IMG/VR virus record: IMGVR_UViG_3300046170_000007
Coordinates: 1 to 32,960 of that record
Direction: 5' to 3' (one strand)
Source of the DNA: a virus
DNA length: 32,960 nt
The notes under the pieces are model-generated. The model had not been told where the DNA came from, ran no database searches, and saw only the letters and a list, made by a program, of their open reading frames with translations. Below are positions 28,492 to 32,960 of this stretch, piece by piece (positions within the stretch are counted from its first letter, which is position 1; every line of letters starts with the position of its first letter). Position numbers and translations under genes: made by a program.

Positions 28492-30117
28492 TTATTCAAC
28501 ATCAGCGTTTGCCAAAGCCTGTGCTTCTTCTGGTAATGCTTTTGCTAATGGTGCTACTTTTCCCCCTGCTTCTGCTAGTTGTTGTACTTGTTGCATCTGT
28601 TGCATTTGTGCTTGTTGTTGTGCTGCTTGTTCTCTTTCAGCATTTAATTCAGATTGTGGTTTTAATATTTTTTGTGGAACACCTACAATATTTGCCAAGT
28701 GTCTAACCAATTTATCCATATTGATATGATCAAATACTGGAGCAACATTTGATAAGCTACCTAGTATTTCTATTGCTCTCATGATAGAAGATAACTCTGT
28801 AGACTTTTGTGCTTTAGCTAATGGTGATACATATTCTATTTCTATATCTTGACCTGCTAAAAATTCTGGAGCTGGTCTAAATAAATTCTTTCTAAGGATT
28901 AAAGCAAATGATCTATCGATCAATGGTTTTAATAATTCAGATTGAAGTCTACCTAATACTGGTCCAAGCAATCTCATCTTCTCTTCGTTTCTTTGGATAA
29001 CTTCTGTTGCTGTCATCTGTGGACCACTCTGCATCATTAATTGATTTACATAGAAAGCATTTCTAATTGAGTTTCTTCTTTGCTCTTCCATGTTTAAACC
29101 TAATGGAGTGTTTGCTCCAATGTTTAATGTTTCAATTCTATCTCTAGTTCCTGCTCTGTAAAAATTTAAACCACCCGGTACTGTTCTTACAGGTAACATA
29201 AAACCATCATCTGGAACTAATAAAGGTGGATCAACTTGTTTCTGTGCAGACTTGATTGTAGTCTTTGACATTTCATTTAGCATCTTAACATCTGGTAATG
29301 CTGTCATTGCAGGAGATCTACCATAGATTTCGTGTGATGCTTTTAAGTATCTTGGTACTACAAAAGGAAACTCTCTGAAACCAGATACAGATAATTCGTC
29401 TCCAGATTCTGCATCTAGGTATACAGATTCAAAAGGCATATTTTCTTTGTCTTGTTTTGTAGGATTAAAGTCAGATCTAGGATATACTGCGTGCATAATC
29501 TCTACTTCTTGATATGGATCTTTCTGTGCTTTAGTTGCGATGTTCATTGATACATCACCAAACTTTTGGATTACTGCTCTTGCAGATAAACTAAACTTTC
29601 TAAATACTGTATCGATTCTTCCTTTATCATTTTCTGCAATAAAGATTTCATTAATGTGTCTTGTAGAAAATTTTAAAACATCTTCATCATCTTCTTCAAT
29701 AAACATTGCAGCAGTTCCAAATGTAATTAGATCATGATACAATTCAAATATTTCTTGTTGGAAGTTAGACTTATTAAACGCAGAGTACATAACTTCTGTT
29801 GCATCTTCCAACCATTCTTTTGCTTCATCCTCTCCATCCATTCCTTCATTTTTAAATCTTAAAGAGAACCAAGGTGTAGATGGGTTAGTCAACATACCAT
29901 GTAGTGATGCAGCTAATAGTTCTACTGATTGTAATGGTGAACCATCAAAAATAAGTTCAGTTCTTTTATCACCTTTAGATCTTGTTTTAGTTACATCTGC
30001 TTTTCTTGGTTGCATATAGTCTGCAACTTCTTGCCAATGACTTTCCCAATTTTGTCTTTGTGATTTTAAACGATCATATCGTTTTAATAAATTTTTTGCT
30101 TTATCTGTTTGTGCCAT
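28492..30117 (-). CDS. Portal protein (head-tail connector, T7 gp8-like)
   Basis: 541 aa. The N-terminus LKRYDRLKSQRQNWESHWQE, VADYMQPRKADV, LIFDGSPLQSVELLAASLHG, LTNPSTPWFSLRF is diagnostic of the head-tail connector family. It continues with RYLKASHEIYGRSPAMTALP, LNEMSKTTIKSAQKQVDPPL and TATEVIQRNEEKMRLLGPVL. The Gln/Ala-rich tail (about 505-541) may be a tail adaptor contact. The dodecameric portal is the DNA entry gate and binds TerL during packaging. SD AGGT; its start follows the previous stop by one base. Confidence 0.9.
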   Translation of the reverse strand: MAQTDKAKNLLKRYDRLKSQRQNWESHWQEVADYMQPRKADVTKTRSKGDKRTELIFDGSPLQSVELLAASLHGMLTNPSTPWFSLRFKNEGMDGEDEAKEWLEDATEVMYSAFNKSNFQQEIFELYHDLITFGTAAMFIEEDDEDVLKFSTRHINEIFIAENDKGRIDTVFRKFSLSARAVIQKFGDVSMNIATKAQKDPYQEVEIMHAVYPRSDFNPTKQDKENMPFESVYLDAESGDELSVSGFREFPFVVPRYLKASHEIYGRSPAMTALPDVKMLNEMSKTTIKSAQKQVDPPLLVPDDGFMLPVRTVPGGLNFYRAGTRDRIETLNIGANTPLGLNMEEQRRNSIRNAFYVNQLMMQSGPQMTATEVIQRNEEKMRLLGPVLGRLQSELLKPLIDRSFALILRKNLFRPAPEFLAGQDIEIEYVSPLAKAQKSTELSSIMRAIEILGSLSNVAPVFDHINMDKLVRHLANIVGVPQKILKPQSELNAEREQAAQQQAQMQQMQQVQQLAEAGGKVAPLAKALPEEAQALANADVE

Positions 30118-30118
30118 A

Positions 30119-30781
30119 CTAACTACCTAATAAACTTGGTTTACCTAAAGTCAAGCTACCATCCACACCAGTAACGCCTGTCATGATTGTTGGTGATCTT
30201 CCTTTAGCTTTTGCTTTTCTTTTTCTTAAAAGAATATCATCTTCCTTTGCTTCTGCAGTTGTTGTTTGTGAAACTTCTGCAGTAGTTGGAGCAGTTACTG
30301 TTGGAGCCTGTACTACTTGACCACCTGTACTTGTTGCACCACCATTATCACCTTGTGATATAGTATTACCATAAGCATCTGTTTTACCAGAATTTCTTCC
30401 AGTAATATAACTCTTGTACATAGATTCTTGAGCTGATCTACTCATAGCATCAAATTCTGATTGACTAGTTTTTTTATATCCACCTTTACCTAAAACTTTT
30501 TCTCTAAAATATTTTCTAGTTTTTATTGATCCAGCTTGTAATGGTTTAGATAAAATTGCTGCTCCTACATTAACAAGTAGTGATGGAGTTTTAACTCCTT
30601 TTTTTATTTTTTCTGCACCTGCTGTTTCAAAATCTCTAGTCTTGTAATATGAGGAATCATCTTTTTCTAAATTGTAGTCTGCAGGTTTTTTTTCTTTTTT
30701 TCTTTGTTCTGCAATAAAGAATCCTGCGTCTGCTCCTGTGTTTCCACCAGCTCCACCACCAGATGAATTATTAGATCCCAT
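30119..30781 (-). CDS. Hypothetical virion-associated protein with Gly/Ser ends
   Basis: 220 aa. Disordered start (MGSNNSSGGGAGGNTGADAG), a central helical domain with a hydrophobic patch (SLLVNVGAAILSKPL), a Thr/Val/Ala linker, and the C-terminal motif KAKGRSPTIMTGVTGVDGSL, TLGKPSLLG. That ending recurs in podovirus genes next to portal. The first codons are coupled to the previous stop by TAATG. Perhaps a minor head component; function unknown. Confidence 0.65.
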   Translation of the reverse strand: MGSNNSSGGGAGGNTGADAGFFIAEQRKKEKKPADYNLEKDDSSYYKTRDFETAGAEKIKKGVKTPSLLVNVGAAILSKPLQAGSIKTRKYFREKVLGKGGYKKTSQSEFDAMSRSAQESMYKSYITGRNSGKTDAYGNTISQGDNGGATSTGGQVVQAPTVTAPTTAEVSQTTTAEAKEDDILLRKRKAKAKGRSPTIMTGVTGVDGSLTLGKPSLLGS

Positions 30782-30948
30782 TACTTACCAAATGTTAAAG
30801 ATGATTTAGTTTCAGATACAGTTTCAGATTTAGATTCTCTGTTTACTGCTACACCATTTTGTAAATCATTCATGTTATTAAATTTTGGTTCTGCTTTTTT
30901 TGCAGCAGGTTTCATTTTCTTGATAGCTTTTTTAATTTTATCTAACAT
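30781..30948 (-). CDS. 55-aa protein sharing its tail with the 220-aa neighbour
   Basis: Starts MLDKIKKAIKKMKPAAKKAE and ends SETKSSLTFGK. An amphipathic basic N-terminal helix is followed by a polar tail. The end SLTFGK echoes the SLTLGK in the next gene. Its ATG is preceded by SD AGGAGA (within the end of the 73-aa gene), and the stop overlaps the next start as TAATG. Both junctions support a real gene. Role unknown. Confidence 0.65.
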   Translation of the reverse strand: MLDKIKKAIKKMKPAAKKAEPKFNNMNDLQNGVAVNRESKSETVSETKSSLTFGK

Positions 30949-30949
30949 A

Positions 30950-31171
30950 TTATTCTCCTAATAAAGTTTTAAGTTTTTCTTCTTCAGATTCTTGCACACC
31001 CAATGGTCCAGTAAGGATTGTAGACTTTCTACCTTTTCTTCTTCTCATGATTGCATCTCTTTCAGCTTTCATTCTTGCTTCCTCTTCTGCAGATAATTCT
31101 GTATCCGGTGGTTCCGGCAAAGGTTGAGGTGGTGGCAATGATGGTGTTTTTGGTTTAAAAATTGATCCCAT
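30950..31171 (-). CDS. 73-aa proline-rich protein, head module
   Basis: MGSIFKPKTPSLPPPQPLPE is Pro-rich; then an acidic/basic helix (TELSAEEEARMKAERDAIMR) and RRKGRKSTILTGPLGVQESE. The motif GRKSTILTGPLGV matches GRSPTIMTGVTGV of the 220-aa protein two genes downstream. This gene type commonly sits between terminase and portal in marine podoviruses. It starts 2 nt after the TerL stop. Function unknown. Confidence 0.7.
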   Translation of the reverse strand: MGSIFKPKTPSLPPPQPLPEPPDTELSAEEEARMKAERDAIMRRRKGRKSTILTGPLGVQESEEEKLKTLLGE

Positions 31172-31173
31172 AA

Positions 31174-32445
31174 TTAAATAATCCTGTAATCATTATCTGC
31201 TACACTTTGTGGAGCAGTTTGTCTAGTATTAATTTCTTGGAGACCAACTGCTAGGTAACGCATGGCATCACAAGCGTGTGAACTCCAATCGTGTACAGGT
31301 TTCGATCTGAACATTCTATTTTTGTCGATGTACTTCCTATGGTAATGTCTTAACGCATCTACTAAACTTTTGCAATGGTCTGTGTCTATCCAACATCTGG
31401 ATAGCAGCATGGTTACTGCGTGGATACCTTCTTCTACTGGTAGCTTCGGTACTACCTTAAACCTAATTCCTAACTGATATGCTATCTCTCTTCTAGTCTT
31501 TCCATTGCCAAACTCTTGCACATCAATATCGTGTGGAGCAAAGTGATCCTTGTAGATGTAGGGTTTTTCTTCTAGCAACTGTATGTAGTGTGGTAATCCA
31601 TGACCTCTTTCTTCATGGTAATCTATTATCTGTACTGCCGTACCTTTTTGCTGAAAGAATATAATACTACTGTGGTCTGCGACACCGAGATCCCATGCAG
31701 TTGAGACAGGCAAAGTAGGATCGTAGGGAACTCTAGCTATCTGGTTCTTATCTTCAATCTTGGCGATTTCTTCTCCGTATATAGCACCTTCTATGTTTGC
31801 TATCCAATCACACTCAAATTCTTGCAGGTACTTCTTCTCACCCATAACTTCTTTTGCTTTCTCTAATTCTTCTGGATCTACAATCTTAGTATCACTTGCT
31901 TTAGCTTTGTAGTTAAACCAATCTTCTGCACCATTGGCGTGTTGGTATAGATCATAGAAGTTATTATTCATTCCAGCAGGTGTACCAATAAAGACGCAGT
32001 ATCCTTTTCTGTCTGATAGAGCTGGTCTAATGATTTCTGCAAATAGTTTACCATCAATGTTGGCGTACTCATCTATTACACACCCATCTAGGTATATACC
32101 TCTTAACCCATCTGAGTTTTCTGCACCAAGTAATGTTATTCTAGAACCATTAGGTAAGTCTACTCTTAGTTCTGTTTCGTTAAACTTAGTGTTTGGTATC
32201 TTTGCTGTGAACTGCTTCATGTAATCCCACGCAATACTTTTGGCTTGTTTGAATGTGGGAGCTATGTATGCAAATCTAGGATTCTTCAACTTGCTCATCA
32301 ATGCCGATCTAATCAAATGATTAATCATACATACTGTTTTGCCAAACCTTCTGTGGCACACGAGAACACTCCATCTGTATCTATTGATCTGTTGATGTAA
32401 ATAAGATTGATGTTTTCTCGGAGTATAAGGGATTTTGATATTCAT
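31174..32445 (-). CDS. terL: Terminase large subunit
   Basis: 423 aa. Walker A as RRFGKT (32-37), Walker B CVIDE (122-126), coupling motif GTP (154-156), then an RNase H-like nuclease domain with D252 in AWDLG, further acidic residues near D305, and D393 in HACDAMRYL. This is the motor that pumps DNA through the portal and cuts the genome into units. The length is a little under that of many TerL proteins but both domains are present. First large gene of the late unit, coupled to the 63-aa gene by overlapping stop and start. Confidence 0.93.
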   Translation of the reverse strand: MNIKIPYTPRKHQSYLHQQINRYRWSVLVCHRRFGKTVCMINHLIRSALMSKLKNPRFAYIAPTFKQAKSIAWDYMKQFTAKIPNTKFNETELRVDLPNGSRITLLGAENSDGLRGIYLDGCVIDEYANIDGKLFAEIIRPALSDRKGYCVFIGTPAGMNNNFYDLYQHANGAEDWFNYKAKASDTKIVDPEELEKAKEVMGEKKYLQEFECDWIANIEGAIYGEEIAKIEDKNQIARVPYDPTLPVSTAWDLGVADHSSIIFFQQKGTAVQIIDYHEERGHGLPHYIQLLEEKPYIYKDHFAPHDIDVQEFGNGKTRREIAYQLGIRFKVVPKLPVEEGIHAVTMLLSRCWIDTDHCKSLVDALRHYHRKYIDKNRMFRSKPVHDWSSHACDAMRYLAVGLQEINTRQTAPQSVADNDYRII

Positions 32446-32636
32446 TAGTGTATCATCTTTGATCTTTCAATACTGCTTAATGGATTATACTCTACACCTA
32501 GTGTCATCATTACATAGTCAGTAAACAGCTCTGCTGCTTTCGCATTAGGTAAACCAACAAACCTAATTATTACATTATTAGTTTTCTTATCAATATAAGC
32601 AATACAATCTAGATCTTCGGTATTAAGGTAATCCAT
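32445..32636 (-). CDS. Hypothetical 63-aa protein, first late gene
   Basis: MDYLNTEDLDCIAYIDKKTN, then NVIIRFVGLPNAKAAELFTD and YVMMTLGVEYNPLSS. It could be a small alpha/beta protein. It directly precedes TerL with overlapping codons, where many phages have TerS, but nothing in it resembles a TerS DNA-binding fold. No clear SD. I do not recognise a family. Confidence 0.55.
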   Translation of the reverse strand: MDYLNTEDLDCIAYIDKKTNNVIIRFVGLPNAKAAELFTDYVMMTLGVEYNPLSSIERSKMIH

Positions 32637-32640
32637 ATAC

Positions 32641-32960
32641 TACATCTAGCTAATTTAGAATGATTTTAAAGTAAAAAATAAAATGTCGCATAAGGTTGAA
32701 TAAATAGGTGCAGGGTTGTCTGTGTGTCTGTTGAAATTATCCATGTATATATATAAGAAAAAACCTAGAACGATTTGAGGGTGCTGGGGGTGGTATAAAT
32801 TTTAAAAATATACTTAAAAATCTAGATAATATTACTAGTGATATATTTGCGTTATCAATAGTAATGTTTGATAATCATTAATTATCAGAAAAAAATCCGG
32901 GTTATTAATTCCGTTTGTTATATCGCATAAAATAAAATTCATTTGCTTGAGATAGTTGAA
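32641..32960. other. Non-coding AT-rich region with dyads, possible promoter or origin
   Basis: No credible gene in this 320-nt stretch upstream of the late unit. It holds TGATAAT (32869-32875) and ATTATCA (32881-32887) as a 7-bp inverted repeat, another TTATCA at 32852-32857 that can also pair with the first arm, a near-palindrome around ACTAGT (32829-32844), a G-rich run (32777-32793), a (TA)n run near 32746-32755, and one DnaA-box-like TTATCCATG (32737-32745, 7/9 to consensus). I found no convincing -35/-10 pair for the late genes here. Confidence 0.4.

Noticed and set aside
28439-28729. Plus-strand frames opposite the portal C-terminus (96 and 65 aa)
   Set aside because: They are antisense shadows of the Gln/Ala-rich portal tail and give Cys- or Leu/Val-rich low-complexity products with no SD.
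32737-32745. TTATCCATG as a DnaA box on its own
   Set aside because: Single copy with two mismatches in AT-rich DNA; expected by chance, so mentioned only as context.
32775-32794. G-rich run as a possible G-quadruplex
   Set aside because: Only two runs of three or more Gs plus a pair; a stable four-tract structure is not possible.
1-32960. tRNA genes, CRISPR arrays, insertion sequences, integrase or att sites
   Set aside because: Searched by eye on both strands; no cloverleaf-like segments, spaced direct repeats, transposase or integrase motifs were found.

Overview
This window is most of a small, AT-rich tailed-phage genome of T7-like (podovirus) virion design. The likely host is a marine alphaproteobacterium of the SAR11/Pelagibacter type. 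That host call is an inference from the low GC, the dense overlapping small genes, the combination of T7-like virion genes with SPRY/LamG and DUF7483-like adhesins, and an overall size close to the roughly 35 kb pelagiphages of the HTVC010P kind. No integrase, phage RNA polymerase, DNA polymerase, primase, helicase, tRNA or CRISPR array was seen.

Layout. (1) 1-1620, plus strand: the tail of a gene that starts outside the window, a small cytosine-methyltransferase-like protein and four small unknowns. (2) 1617-3787, minus strand: a tight six-gene operon with two small unknowns, a CxxC protein, a winged-helix protein, a zinc-ribbon-like protein and a putative small terminase. (3) 3797-3847: two divergent sigma70-like promoters that share one -35 hexamer. 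(4) 3872-6985, plus strand: a recombination and replication block with a RecB/Cas4-type PD-(D/E)XK nuclease, an ERF annealing protein, a DUF3310 protein, small unknowns and a protein carrying only the DnaA domain IV fold. (5) 6975-9937, minus strand: a run of very small, very basic proteins (several under 60 aa, joined by ATGA or TAATG overlaps) followed by a lysis set (holin-like, M15 peptidase endolysin, XhlA-like). (6) 9938-16323: receptor-binding and tail-fibre genes. (7) 16327-25998: internal virion proteins and the two tail tubular proteins. (8) 26000-32636: major capsid, scaffold, Bbp19-like protein, portal, small virion-associated genes and large terminase. (9) 32641-32960: non-coding AT-rich DNA with several small dyads.

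Blocks 5-8 form one long leftward late transcription unit, reading from terminase through portal, capsid, tail, fibres and lysis. Replication must lean on host enzymes. The phage appears to supply recombination (nuclease plus ERF) and a candidate DnaA-box-binding protein.

Two virion genes are broken into two frames each, a third into three frames. All four breaks have the same sense (one extra nucleotide), so they are either residual insertion errors in the assembly or, less likely, +1 frameshift sites.
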